Positions 16,201-31,200 of a DNA stretch of 63,721 bases are shown here, piece by piece. The DNA lies in contig JAZGDL010000435.1 in NCBI GenBank assembly GCA_036477795.1, positions 1-63,721 of the forward strand. The letters run 5' to 3'. The notes beneath the pieces were generated by a model. That model was not told the DNA's origin, ran no database searches, and worked only from the letters and a program-made list of their open reading frames with translations. The DNA comes from JAZGDL01 sp036477795 (lineage in GTDB: Bacteria > Planctomycetota > Phycisphaerae > UBA1845). The translations under genes were made by a program, and so were the position numbers. The first letter of the stretch is position 1; every line of letters begins with the position of its first letter.

Positions 16201-19200
16201 AGGGGGGAAACCACGGATTGCAATCCGTGGGCTTTGCGGGCGCGGGAACGGGACCTGTCCTGAACATCGGGTTCACGTGGATGCGGGGATTTGAGGAGCA
16301 AAAACCGCTCAACCTGGACCTCGGTGAACTGATCGGCCTCGACGCGTTGGGCAACCTGGTAGACGTGGGCGGCAATGCGCTGCTCGACGTCCAGGGCGGG
16401 GTCCGGTTTGAGCTTCAAATGGGGTTGGATTTGAGCGACCCGCTTAACCCCGAGCCGTTCGTCTATGACTCCACGGAGGCGGTGCTGTCGCTGGGCGCGG
16501 GGGCGAACAGTATGGACATGTCGGCAGCGCTGGGTCCGTTGGGCGTGTTCGTGCGTGACGGTCTGGTGGCGCTCGGGCGTCGGGACGATATCGGCGCGCC
16601 CGCGGAATTGACGTTCGGCCTGGAGGATAACGACGGCGACGGTCGCATTGCGCTGTTCGAGTTGGGCTTTTCCAACGCGGATATCGATCTGGATGCCCAG
16701 GTCATGGCCAACTTGCCCATGTTCTTCCCGACTGCGTCCAACGGGATCGGCCCCTTGAACCTGACCATCGCCGACCTGCGTGACATCCCGGGAACGATCA
16801 CCACGCAGACGCCTGACTTCAGTTCAGCTCTGGATAATCTGAACCTCGGTCAGAACCTGTCGGCCATGTTCGACGGCTGGATCGGCCTGTTGACCTTCCT
16901 GGAGGACGCGCTGGACGGCGAGGTGTTCGGCATCGAGCTGCCCATCATCGGTGACAAACTGGCGTCTGCGTCGGACTTCTTCGGTCAAATGCGCGACGCG
17001 GTCCTCGGCGTCCTATCGCCGGACGATCTTATGGTCACCGGGGAGGAACTGGCTGCCATTGAAGGTGGAGAGTCGGTGGGCATCGATCCGATCGAGGCCC
17101 TGCGGCAGGCGCTGTTCGACGGGCTGGGCGACACGGGTTGGCTGCTCGACGCTCCGGGGACCAGCCCCGGGGTAAATATCGACGACATCGTCATCGTGCA
17201 AGGCCCGGACTCCATCGAGTTTCAGATGCGGCTCGGGCATGGACTCTTGGACGTGCCCAGCGATTCGGGGTTCGACTTCGATCTGGGGATGCCCGGCCTG
17301 GGATTGGAGGCCGAGGGTCAGATCGACTTCACCTCGGCCTTTGAGATGGACCTTGGTTTCGGCATCACCCTCGACGAGGGCGTGTACGTCAATTTCGATC
17401 CGTTCGGTGAGGGAGATGATATCACCGTCGACGTGCACGCCGGCGTTCCCGGTTTCACCGCCACCGGCGAGCTGTTGTTTCTCCAACTCGACCTCAATGA
17501 CGAGGACGCGTTCGGGGACGACGGCGATGAGTACAGCCCGAGCAGCCTGGACGCGTTGTTCGGCGTCGATCTGGACGGAGCGGAAGGCAACGGTCGTATC
17601 CTTCTGACGGAACTCTTCAGCGGCCTGAGTGAGCTCGAAGCGTCCGTCAACTTGGACGTCGACGTCAACCTCGAGGGCCAAGCCAGCTTCGGGGGCTTGG
17701 CGCAGTTCCCGTCGATGGATTTCTTCTTCGATCTGGACTGGTCCGGGTCCGCCAGCACCGCCACCGGATTTGATTTCGACACCGCGCCGGAAATCTGGTT
17801 CCGCGACGTCCGTCTGGATTTCGGCACGGTCATCGGCGACCTGCTCGGTCCGGTGGTCGACAGTGTGGGCGATGTGCTGGGGCCGACGTCGGATGTGCTC
17901 GACATTTTGACCACCCCACTCCCGCTGATCTCCGATCTGGGTGGCGACGTGACCCTGATAGATATCGCGACGATATTCGGCGAGGTCGAAGGGGTCGCGG
18001 AGTTTCTGAGTGCGCTCTCCGACGTAACTGATCTGATCGACTTCCTGGAAACCTTCGACGCAGGTGATGGGGAACTGTTCCTGAATGTAGGCAGCTTTCA
18101 GATCAGCGGCGAAGAAGCACTCGATGGAAACATGAAGGGCGGCCTGACTCCCACGACGACCGTCGAAGGCGATCCGCTGGGCGATATCGATCCCAATTCC
18201 CCGGCGGGCCAAGCGTTCATCATGGCCCAGAACGTGGGGGGGACGGCCGCACAGCGATCTGCCCAACCCAGCCAGGACCCCGTCGGATTCAGTTTCCCGA
18301 TCGTGCAGGATCCGTCGGAGGCGTTTTCGTTGTTGCTGGGTGGCAACCCGTCCATCATCGAATATGACTTTCCGGAGTTCGTCCTTGGGTTCGAGTACTC
18401 TCAGTTCTTCCCGATTATCGGTCCGCTCGGAGCGCAGGTGACCGGGAGCGTGGGGGCCAACTTCGACTTCGGTTTTGGGTACGACACCTTCGGCATCCGC
18501 CAGTTCGCCGAGAGCGACTTCAACAACTTCGGGGCCATCTTTGAGGGCTTCTTCATCAAGGACTTGAACGACGCCGGCGAGGATGTTCCCGAGGTCCAGC
18601 TCATCGCCGAGATCTCCGCGGGCGTGGAGATCAACGTCGGCGTCGGGCGGGCGGGCGTCGAGGGCGGAATCCGCGGGACCATCGATTTCAACTTGAACGA
18701 CCCCGACGGCGACGGGCGGGTGCGGGTCAACGAGCTCGCCGAGAACGTCGCCTTGGAGGGCAACCCGTTCCACATCTTCGACATCAGCGCCACCATCGAT
18801 GCCTTCCTTCGCGCTTACCTCGAGATCATCCCGATTATCGACATCGACATCACCATCGTTGACGTGACCATCATCGATATCGACTTCCCGCGTCCGGATA
18901 GCACGCCCCGTCTCGCGGAAGTCGACGCGATGGGCATGCTGAACGTCAACATCGGCTCGCGGGCCGGCAACCGCCTGCACGGCGACGTTGCTGACGGTGC
19001 GGAGTCGTTCATCCTGAGGCCTGGGGACAATGCGGGCGAGGTTATCGTCGAGGCCTTCGGGTTGCGGCAGACTTACAGCGACGTGGCGAACATCCTGGTG
19101 GCCGACGCGGGGGTAGGCAACGACTCGATTATTCTGGCCGGCGGGCTGGAGATCCCCTCCGAGATCCACGGCGGCGCGGGCGATGATACGCTGACAGGCT

Positions 19201-22200
19201 CGAAGGGACCGGTGACGTTCTATGGCGACGGCGGGAACGACACGCTGATGGGCTCCTCGGTGGACGACATGCTCTTCGGCGGCGCTGGCATGGACACGAT
19301 TCACGCCGGCCGAGGCGATGACCACGTCGATGGCGGCGACGGGGCGGACATGTTGTTCGGCGATTCCGGCGCGGACGTGATGATGGGCGGCGCGGGCGAT
19401 GACCAACTTTTCGGCGGGCGAGGCGATGACAACCTCGACGGCGGAATGGGCGTCGATCAGCTTTTCGGCGATGAGAACAATGACTTGCTGGTTGGCGGGG
19501 ACGGGGACGATCGCCTGGAAGGTGGCCTGGGTAACGACGCTTTGATCGGCGACATCGGGACGGCGGCTGTCAATGCCACGGGCGATTGGGTAATCGACGA
19601 AGGCAGCCTTTCCGGTTCCGGCAACGATGTACTGCTGGGCAATGCGGGCTTCGATGTGATGCACGGCGGCGCCGGCAACGACGATCTGCGCGGCGGCGCG
19701 GGTGGGGACACGATGTTTGGCGGGCTGGGCAGCGACCTGCTGCGCGGCGAGTCGGGCAACGATTTCCTCGACGGCGGCGAGGGCGACGACGATGGATCGC
19801 CTTTCGGCGCCTCGGCCGGCCTGATCGGCGGGCAGGGAAGTGACACACTCGTCGGCGGGTGGGGCAAGGACCGCATCTACGCCGGTATCAACGAATTCGG
19901 CGGCGGGGCTGCGGGCGAGAACCACATCATCTTTGGCGACGTGCAGGATCCTGACGCGCCGGCCCCGGGCAGTCCGTCGGATCACGCGGACGTGATTTAC
20001 GGTGACCTGGGCAATGACACGATTGACGCGGGGTACGGCGACGACAACGTCACCACGTTCATCGGCAGTGCCACCGTTCGAGGTCAGCAGGGCGCGGATA
20101 CGATTCTGATAGCCGCAGTGGGCAGCGACATTGTCTTCGTCGACGGCGGCACGGAGAACGACACGGTCAACCTGACGACGGGGCTGGGGAACGTCGACGT
20201 CTTCGGCGGCGCGGGCAACGACATTATCAATATCAATGCTGATAGGATTATCAGCGTCGATCTCGGGTCGGGTAACGATGTGTTGACCGTCAACGGCCTG
20301 GGCCAGGGTCAGATTTTCGTTCTTGGCGGTGCCGGAACGGATGATATCGACCTGGGCGCGGCGGGGGCCATCCTGGCCGGCGGCGGGCCTGTGATTGTGT
20401 TCGGCGACGCGGACGGCCTGGCATTGCCCGGCGGCGCGAACGACGACATCCGCATCTTCGCGACGGGCCCGGTGACGGTGGACGCGGGCGAAGGCGCGGA
20501 CACGGTCGACATTCAAGGGCCTGCGGGCAACGTCATCGTCGACGGGGACGGCAGCGCGTCGGCAGCCAATTCCGGCGCGGACGACATTGACATTGTGTCG
20601 TCTGCGAGTGTCACGGTCGATGCGGGACCCGCCGACGACTTCGTGACCATTCTGGGGCCGGTGACAGGTGCTGTGAACATAATCGGCGGGGGCGGTGCCG
20701 ACGACATCGACTTGGGTACGGCTTCCAACCCGACCGGCGCGCCGCTGGTCAACGTGTTCTCCGACGGCGATTCGGGCCCGATCGCGACGGGCGGTGTGGA
20801 CCATATCGATCTGTATGCACCGGGCGCGATCAACGTGGATTCCGGCGAGGCCGGCGATTTCGTGACCATTCGCGGCGGAGCTGGTGCGATCACAGTGCTG
20901 GCCGACGGGGCGCCGGGGACGATCGGTTTGAACTCCTCGGGAGCTGACAACGTGGACATCGTCGGGGACGGCGATGTTACGGTGCAGGCGGGCGCTCATG
21001 ACGACGACGTGACCATCAACGGCGCAGGATTGGGCGACGTGAAAGTTGTCGGCGATCACGGGTCGGATGAGATCACCATCGGGAATCCCGGTGGTATTCT
21101 TGCAAGCGGGGCGGTTGACGTATTTGCCGACGGCGAGTTCGGAGCGATTGCAGGCGGAGCAGCCGACGTGGTGGACATTTACGCCGACGGGCCAGTCACC
21201 GCGGACCTCGGTGAGGCCGGCGATGACTTGTCGGTTCACGGCTTCGCCGACGGACCGGTGACGGTGTTCGGCGATGGCCCGTTGGGTCTGGAATCAATTT
21301 CGGAACAGGCCTCGCCGGGTGGGCCGGATGTGATTGACATCGTCGCGGGGACGGGAGCGATCACCGTTTACGGTCAGGCGGGCGACGACGACATTCACAT
21401 CGAAGCGACGGGCGGGGACAGCCTCGTTTACGGGCACGAGGGTGACGACACCATCCGTATCATCGGTCCTGGTAACGACTCGATCATTGCGGGCACGGGT
21501 AACGATACGGTCTACGGCGGTGACGGTCGGGACGTCATCGTCGGCGGATTCGGCGACGACGTGATCTGGGGTGACGATGAGCTGGACGACGGCGACGGCA
21601 CGCCCGACGCATTGGGCGACGTGATCTGGGGCGGTGACCTGCCCGACGAGTGGGCTGGATTGGCTGACTTCGGTCGTCAGTTCTTCAGTGACGCGAGCGA
21701 TTTCATCGAGCCGCCGGGCTTCGAGGTGGCCGAGCAATTCAACCCGACAACCTATCGCGATCGCTATGGCCTGTTGAACGTGGTTCCGCTGGGTGGACTG
21801 GGTGTTTCGCTGGCGGGTGTGTCGTACATCGGCGATCGAATTGACGAAAACGGAAATCCGACCGGTGACGGAAAAGACGAGATTCACGGCGGACATAGCA
21901 GCGACTTCATCTTCGGCGGCTGGGATGAGGACAATCTCTTCGGCGGGGCTGGGCGGGATTACATCGACGGCGGAGAGGCCGACGACAAGGTTCGCGGCGG
22001 CGATGATGACGACGTCCTGCTCGGCGGATTGAACAGCGACGTCCTGCGCGGCGGCGAGGGAATCGATCAACTCTACGGCAATGAGGGCGACGACTTCCTC
22101 TTCGCCGACCACGGCCAATTCGGCGGCCCGTTTCCCAACGACCAGGCCGGTCAGCGATTGTGGGGCGGGGCGGGCTTTGACTACCTGTACGCCTACGCAC

Positions 22201-25200
22201 CGAGCTTCCAGGCGGAACTGGAATTCGACCGGATCGGCGACGAGCTTCGCGGCGGGACCGGCGGCGACTACCTGTACGGCAACCTGCGCATGGACCTTCT
22301 AAAGGGCGGCGACGACAACGACTATCTGCACGGCGACTACCTGGAAGGCCCCACCTATCCGCGAAACACGCTGGCGTCGGTGAATCGCGAGACGAGCAAC
22401 GGCGAGTTTGTGGGCTCAGCCGACCGGCTGTTCGGCGGGTTTGGCCAGGACCAGCTTTACGGCGGCGGAGGTAACGACACGCTGTGGGGCGGTCGCGATT
22501 CAGACTGGGTGGAGGGCCAGGACGGCAACGACCGGGCGTTCGGCGGAAACGGCGTGGACATTCTCGTCCTAGACGTCGACGGGAATTACCACGTATTGGG
22601 TGACGATTTTGACGGCTTCTTTGGAAACGAAGCGGAGGGCGACGTAGCCGACGCCCGCGAAGTCGATATCTTGCTGGTGGAGGGGGACAAGACGCGCGAC
22701 CCCGACAATCCCTTCATCGACAACATCGTGATGACCGAGACGGACGTGGCCATCACCGGTGACCGCGACCTGCCCGGTGACGGGAGGCTTAATAAGGCCG
22801 ATGCGGGCGCTACGGCGGAGTTTACGCTTTCGGTGACGGGATTGGGTGTCCCAATGCAAAGCGTTGCGGTCTCCGTGCCCAACGATCTGACCAACACCAA
22901 CATTGATAATCTGATTACCGACATCAATGCACAATTGGCCACAGCCTTGACTACGTCGGGAATCCCGTCGGACGCGGTCCATGCGGTGCGCGCCGGAGAT
23001 CGTATCCGCCTGCAAACCGTCGGGCTGGGCCAGTTTTCGGAGTTATTGATCACGAGTGTCAACGATGTGACACAGAATGTACTGGGCATCGCTCCGGACG
23101 CGTTCGTAGGCGCGTTTGTGACCGGCGAGTCAGCCCTGCCGACGGACGGAACGCTGGGTGGCGAAGCCTCGTTCACGGTGACGATCGACGGTGGGGGGAT
23201 CAACCAGCAGTCGATCAGTGTGACCGTGCCGGATGAGTCATCGACCGCCGGCGGGTTGGTCAGTGCAGTGGACTTCGCCGTCAATCACGCGTTGCAGACG
23301 GCGTCCCTGCCGGGCGACGCAGTGCGGGCGGTTCGCGTGGGAGATTTCCTGCGACTGGAGACCAACGGCCTGGGCGCTTCGGGTTCGATCACGTTATCCA
23401 ATGTCAACGCCGTCGCGGGCGACGTATTGGGGCTAAGCAACGACCAAACCGGAACGCCACTGTCCGCCATCGTCGGGCGACAGTTGATCAACGTCGATTA
23501 CAGCGGGCGGTCCATCTACGTAAGCTGGCGCGACCGCGGGAACCTGCCGCTGGTGGAACAGTTCCAGATTTCGGGCCTGATGGGTGACGACGTTATCGAA
23601 GTCCACCTGACCGAGGCCACCATCGAACAGCTTTCCAACGAGACACCGGGCGATCCGTGGGTGACGGTGATCAGCGGCGGTCCGGGCGACGATCGTATCC
23701 GCGGCAGCGAAGGGCGTGACCGCATTAACGGCGGTCCGGGAAGCGACCAACTGTTCGGCTTCGGCGGCAACGACCGCATCTGGGGCGCGGAATTCGGAGC
23801 TGATCCCAATGATATCGACCGGTTGTTCGCCGGACAGGGTAACGACGACCTGATCGGTGGAGAAAACGAGACGCAGTTCTACGCGTGGTCCATCCATCCG
23901 GAGGTGCCTGCCGGACTGGTTTCATCGTTTGACGTGGAGAGTTTCCTAACGGACGGTCCGGGCGTTGATTTCGGCGTGGTTGTCGATGACGCCGGGAGCC
24001 TGCTGCTGGACGACGGCAGCGGGGCCTTTGAGTTCGAAGACACCGGCCTGAACCGGATGTTGGGGTCGGAGTTCGAGGCCTCTACGGACTACTTCTTTGG
24101 CGGAACCGGGCTGGACTTCATGTTCGGCAACGGCGGCGGCGGGGAGACGGGCGATCTTCTGATCACTCGCCGGGGCGTCGTGTTTTCGGATGAGGATGGT
24201 GTGCTGTCCAGTGACGACGCGTGGAAGGACTACGCCCGCAGCACGGATCAGGTGTGGTATCTGGGCGCCAGCGCCGCCGATGACACCATCGAGGTGGACT
24301 TCGTCACGAATCCTTTCAACCCGTTCTTCGGCCGGCATGTGGTGACGTTGAGCACTGACGGCTCGTTCGATCCGCGATTCAGCGGCTTCGACAACTCGAC
24401 GGCGTACGACGGCAGCGGCGAGGCAACCCATGAGACGATGGACGAGGTGTACGACGTCGAGACGGAGTTGTTGGTGTCGCCGGAGATGGTGAACGAAGAC
24501 CTGGGCGAGCCGGACCTCGGCACCGTTCCCAGGGACACGCAGGACCGTCTGGTCGATCCGTTCGAGCTGACGCCGTTTGATCTGATTCAAGAATTGCTGG
24601 GCGAGGAGGACTTCCTGGCCATCATCATCGATGCGCTGGGCGGCGACGACGAAATAATCGTGGGCGAGACGGTGCAGGTGTCGGTGTGGGTGGACGCAGG
24701 CCCGGGAGACGACGTGGTGCTGATCCAGCCGCAACTGTCCTTCCTGCCGGACCTGACGGACCCCGTGGGCGACCGCAACGATCAACGGCTGAACGCTTAT
24801 CCGCTCGGAGAGGTCAACAATGAGGGCGAGATTATTCAGCCCATCGGGCTGGGCAACAGCGTCTTCACCGGCCTGACCATCGACAGCGCCCGCCAAGACA
24901 ATCCGGACATCGATTGGTATCGCTTCCTGATTTCACCGGATACGCCGACGGCGCCGGGTGACGAGCTGGAATTGATCGCGCTGCATGAGAACGACGACCT
25001 GAACCTGCAATTCTCGCTGCTTGATGCCGACGGCAATGCGGAGGGTGAGACCGCGGTCATCGGGACCGTGCCGCTGCCGTTTGACGGGCGGCTCGACGCC
25101 GACGCGGTGTTCACGCTAATTACCGACCCGGTGGTCGTGACGGCGATTTCGACGGCAGATAACGACACGCGAGAGGACCTGATAGACGACATCAACGCAG

Positions 25201-28200
25201 CCATCACCTCGCCGAATTTCAACGCCTCGCTGGTCAACGGGCGGCTGCGGATTGAAACGGTGGCGGCTGGTCCGGGGGCGAACGTCAGCATTGGGAACAC
25301 GAACTTGGTGACCAACGACGTTTTCGGTCTGGTGAACAATCATCCGCAGGTGGTGGTGCCGCTCTTGAGCGGGCTGGAGACCAGCCTCAACGAAGAGACC
25401 TGGGTGCGCGTCGAATCGGTCGGCAACGTTCCCACCGACTACGCCCTGGTCTTTTCGATGGCGTCGTTGGAAGACGGCCCGGACACCCTGCTAACCCCCG
25501 CGGGGGAACCGGTGGGCGACACGCGTGCGACGGCGTTTGCCCTGGACCGGGACCAGCCGATCAACCGGATCGACGACGTGGTCGGCCTGACGTTGCACGG
25601 CCCGACGTTGCACGGCCCGACGGACGAAGACTGGTATTCGTTCCGCCTGGGCGCGTCGAGGGGTACCAACCCGATCCGGATCACGTCGCACACGCCCACC
25701 ACACGACTGGGCATTGAGCTGTATCATGCCAACGATCCGGTTCCCATCCACTCCGCGACGACGTCCGGAGACCAACCGACTGCCGAGGTACATCTCGGCT
25801 CGACGAACCAGCCGCAGAACCCAGACGACGAGCTCTACTACGTACGCGTCGTGCGACAGAGCGACCTGGCCCACCCCGGCGAACGGGCCCGCTACGATTT
25901 GTTCCTCAACGTCGGATCCGAAGTCCAACCCGACACGACGGTGGATGACCCGTTCGTCCTGCCGTCGTTGGACCAGATCTTGCCGGTGACGGATCCATCA
26001 TTGGATCAACCGGGCGACGAGACGTGGTACAGCCTGACGTTGTCAGAGCCGGCCAGGGCGGGCGAGGGAATAGGCATTCGTTCGGTGGGCGCTTTCAGCG
26101 ACCTGACAGCCAGCATCTACCAGGTACTTAATCCCGAGTTTCTGACGAACGGCGGTGGATCAGTAACCGTTGAAGACCTGATCGATCAGGGAGCGGTGAC
26201 GAGTGCGCTGGCTACGATCGAAACCGGAGAGTTGGTCGATCTCGGCGCCGCGACGGAGGTGGTCGATCGGGGCACACAGGTCCTCGACCTCGCCGATCTG
26301 GGGCCCGACGTACCGGATACAGCCGTCACGTATTTGATTGGTGTGTCGGTAGCGCAGCGCGACTTGAACGGTGACGGACAGCCTGATCCGACAGCCCCCG
26401 GCTACGAGTTGTTCTCCATTTCCAGCGCCGTCAGCAAGTCGCGGTTGAATCTGGTGGCCGGCGAATCGCAGGACCTGTCCGGGCGCAGCCCGCTGGATCG
26501 TCGCGACGTGCTCATCGGCGGAACCGGGGACGATCGGCTGGTCGGTGGAACGGGCGAAGACTGGGTGATAGCCGGTGACGGGAACGACGTTCTGTCGGGC
26601 GGTCTCGATCGTCAAGCCAGCGACCTGTTGTTCGGTGGTGCGGGTGACGACATTTTCCAGTTGCTCCCCGACGCCCAGCCGATCATCCCCAGCACCGGGC
26701 GTAACGGCGATCCTCGCTTTCTGGACGACGTGCAGAGTGGCGACGCAGCCCTGGCGGACATGTTTGACGGCGGGTCGGGTGACGACCAAGTCCTATATCT
26801 GGGCGGTGACCTGGGCGAGGACGGAGTACCGATCCGCGACTTTGTCGCCATCGGGTACGACCGCTTCCTGCACCGCTACCGGTTAACCTCGTTGCTGTGG
26901 GACCAGGGCAACCACTTGTTCGTAGCCGATCCGCAGACCGACAGGTTCGATCAGCACTTCGCCTACTTCCAGGCGCGCGACATCGAGCGCACCGTCATCG
27001 ACACCGGAGATGGAGTCGACGTGGTCCACGCTGATGCGGGCTACATCCTCAACGGCGAAACCTGGGGCATTGCCCGCGGTGACGTGGAGGACAACGGGCT
27101 GGCCTATCAATCCATCGAGATTCGCGGCGGCGACGGCAAGGACTGGCTATACGGTGGAGCCGGCGTGGATATCATTTACGGCGAGGGGAACAAGGATTTC
27201 ATCGCCGGCGGTGAAGGCGATGATCATATTCTCGGCGGTCCCGGAAACGACGAGCTCTCCGGCAACAGGGGCAACTTCGCAGTTCCCAACCCGGACGAGA
27301 ATCCGAGCGATCCGGATGATGACTTCCTTTATGTGGGGTTCAGTGAGCGCCCGCCCAACACGCCCGACGACGTCACCCAGTCGGGCGGCGGAGTGCTGGT
27401 CGGCGACCCGTTGGCCCAAGATATCTACGAATTCGACTCCAACATCGCATTCCCACTGGCAGCCGATCGACCGCGACCGACGGGGATCGACATCCCGGGC
27501 CGGAGCGCGGTCGACGATTCCGGCGGGGCGGAGCGCGGCTACCTGGAATCGGGTGACAATTGGTCCAACGGTCCGCTCGAAGGATTCGGCGGGGGATCAC
27601 GCTCGCATCAATCCGTTCTCCTATCGGACCCGGCGTCGGTAGAATGGTTGTTTGAGAGTCTCACTCCGGGTGAGTACGAGATCTTCGCAACCTGGCCTGG
27701 CGATCCCGTCAACCCCAACCTGCAATACGCCACCAACACGCCGTTTGAAGTGTTCGTCGATGTTAACGCTACGCCGGAACTGTCGATGCTGGTGAACCAG
27801 CGCTTGGCGCCGCAGGACTTGGTGGAGCAGGGGTGGAGTTGGCAGCGGCTGGGAGTGGTAACGGTCGCCGACGGTGTGGTTCGCGTTCGGATGACCAACG
27901 ACGCCAATGCGGAAGTGTTGGCCGACGCGGTACGAATTTCGCCCGTCGAGCCGTTCCTGTCCGACGCCTTCGCGTTGGAGGGGCCGGAGGGAGCGACCAG
28001 CGGGCAGGACCCACAGCCCGGCAGTCAGTTGTCGCTGTTCCAGGAAATTGGTGACATCAATGACGACCGCGTTACGGATTACATCGTCTCCGGCAGTGGG
28101 ACGCCCTCGAGCGACAGCTACATTCTTCTGGGGCCGGTGGATCGCGACAGCCTGTTTCGAGTCGACTCCCTCGACATCAACGGCGATACGATCAACGACC

Positions 28201-31200
28201 TCCTTGTCCGGGGCGCGGGCTACAACTTCGAGGTTACGTTTGACACCAACGAGGAACTGGAAGGTTCCGCCGGTTCATTCCGCGTGGGCGGTCGAGCCGC
28301 CATCGTTGTCGACGGAACCACGCTGGGTCGACCGGCTGAGACGATGGGGGACGTCGACGGTGACGGGCTTGGCGATTTGATGTTCCTTAGCCAGGAAGAC
28401 GGAACCGGCAACTGGATCGTCAGCGTGGTCAGGGGCCGCACCCCGGCGGATGGAGGGTTCGATCGCTTCCTCGACGATTCGTATGTCGACTATAGCATTA
28501 CGTTGCCCGCGGAGATTGCCCAAGACATAAGCGAGATCGGGGTCCACACCCTGGATTGGAACAACGATGGGTGGGACGACGTGCTGGTGCAGTGGCAACG
28601 GGACGTCTCCTTGATGGCCGGCGTGGAGCAGGTGGGATTGCTGTTCTCCGGGCAGACGCTGGTTGCTATGGGAGACGTCAACCAGAACCACGCGTCGACT
28701 CGGTTCCGCCGCGACGATTTCCACAACCCCGGAACCATCAGCGATCTAACGTCGATCGTCGTTGGAGACGTGAACGGCGACGGCTTCGAGGACGTCGTGT
28801 TCGGCGATCAGCGTTTCGCCGCCGGGATGCCGAACAGCGGGCGCGGGTATCTGATTCTGGGTCGCCCGTCGTTCGTGTCGGACATCTACCTGGATCACGC
28901 GACGGCGAACTTGGTGCAATCCGATTACATCTGGTCCGGCGTCGGCTTGGGGGCGGGCGTGTTCTCCCTGGGCGATGTCAACAGCGACGGTTATGACGAT
29001 TTCGCCTTGACTCGCTCGTTGTCCGGCACAGCTCAAGACAATCGCGACGGCGTCATTGTGTACGGCGGCGGTCCCAACCTCACCGTTCAGCCGACGGCGC
29101 AACCGCCCGTGCTCAACGACTCGAACAACGAATTGGTCCGCGTGGACCGCAACGTGCCGTCGGGGCAGTTCGTTCACGGCGATCTTTTCGTGCAGGCCGG
29201 TGATTTCGACGGTGATGGCCGGACGGACCTGGCCATCGGCGAGCCGGTGCGTCACTTGTCGCCCACTGCCGGCGAGGTCTCCGATGAGTCGCTGGTTGAT
29301 CCGTCGGGCGGATTCCTGCATTTGTTCTGGTCGGGGCTTGACGTTGCGGTTCCCACCACGCCCACTGCCCCGGTGCAACTGTCCCTGGCGTTTGCGGACG
29401 TGTCCATCGAAGGTGAAGTGGGTAGGGATCAATTCGGCCGGCTGCCGGGTAGCGGGAACCTCGATCTGGACGGTGATCGCATCAACGAATTGATCGTCGG
29501 CGCAGCCGCTGCCGACGTGCGGACGGGCGTGGCGGGCAACGGCCCCAATGATGTCGATCGAGACGCGGGCCGGGTCTACGTGATATTCGGCGGAACAGGT
29601 CGCCAAGTGCAACTCCCGACTTCCGGCGTGAACTTCCTGACCAACCGCGACATCCCGGGCGGAGGGTTGTTCGTCGTCGATCCAGCGACCGGACAACCGT
29701 TCCGTAGCGAGCTGGCGGTCCTGGAAGACTCAGCCGTCCTGGTCGGGTTTGATCCGCTACCGGCTGACGGACGTCTCGGGGCGGGCCTGTCGGGGAGTTT
29801 CGCCCTTGCGCTGGAAGGCCTGCTCGAGGGCTCGGCGGTTTCCGACCCCATCGTCATTTTTGATGATCCGACGAATCAAACAGCCCAGGATCTGGTGAAC
29901 GACATTCAGGGCGCGTTCAACAACGTGTTTATTGGGAATCAACTTCTTTCGAGCGTGGTGCAGCCGGTTCTGGATGCACAGGGGCAACTGCGTTTGGAAA
30001 CGATCGGCCTGGGCACGGACGGGCGGATCACGGTGGTAAACGTCAACGACGTGACGCGCAACGTGTTGCGTCTGCGGGAGGGCGATACCGGGGCATACGA
30101 ATTGGAGGACTGGCACCGGTTCGGCACGTTGGGCGACGGGCAGATCGGCAATCAGATTCGGGTGCTGCTGCGTGATCCCGAGTCGGGGGTGTTGAACGTG
30201 TCTCGACCCGCGCTGGCGTTGTCGTTTTCGACGGCGCCGGACGGCGGTGATCGACCGATTCTGTTCGTAAACGGCACGTTGGCTCCTGACGGGACGGCCG
30301 CGGACGTCATGCCGCCTGTGTTCTTCGGCCCCAGCCTGGAGGTCGGGGGCGGCGCGGGTCGTGTCGGGATCATGGAGTTCGACCTGACCGGGCTGCTGGG
30401 GTACATGGACAATCCGGAGCTGATCGACAACGTCACGCTGCAACTGCTGATGGCGCACGAGGCCGGCGGGCAGGCAAACCCGGGCACGTTGAGTGTGTCC
30501 CTGCTGGACGACAAGGCGGACGTGGCGGTGACGGCCACGGACGTGAGCAGGACGGCTGAGTTCTTTGAAGGGATCGAGCAGAGTTTCCTCACGGGCAATG
30601 GTTGGCCGACGAGTTCGGAGGGGAACGAATTCTTCGTCACGCTTGATCTGACGCAACACATTCGAGACGCTTTGGCGGCGGGCAAGACTCGGGTCAGTTT
30701 GCGGTTTGAATCTGACGTCGCGTTTCCGTTGTTCATCGAAGGGCTGGGTTCGGGGCGATCCGAATTATCCTTCGAGGTGGCCCCGCGCGGGGGGGTCGTG
30801 TTCGACGTGTTCGACGCCGACGGTCACCGGCTAACCGGCACGCGTGTGCTTGAGGGTGGCTTCGGGGGCAGCGGTCAGCGTATCGACGCGGGTGCTAGCG
30901 TGTTGGACATGCGGGACCTCGACGCGGGCGAATACTTCGTTCGAGTATACGATCCCTTTGAGAACCTGTACGAGGCTGGCCGACCGGCCGCTCTCGACTA
31001 CCTGATCGAGATCTCGCCGCCCAAGTTGGGTGACGCGGACGTACCGCCGGAACGTGACGAGATTTATGGCGAGGACGGCAACGACGTCATCGCCGGCAAC
31101 AACTACGTCGACCGCCTGTATGGCGGGCCAGGCATCGATACCTTTACGGCCGAAGCACTGGAAGTGCGCGATCGGGGCCTGGTTACAGGCAACCCGGCCA

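Noticed and set aside
17013..21239. Long minus-strand open frame (about 1,408 codons) inside the giant gene
   Set aside because: Its translation is low-complexity and matches the mirror of Asp/Gly-rich RTX codons; the plus-strand domains are unmistakable.
19140..22570. Short regular repeats that might look like a CRISPR array or satellite
   Set aside because: The period is nine codons with degenerate DNA, coding for GGxGxDxLx units in frame; spacers and conserved repeats of a CRISPR array are absent.
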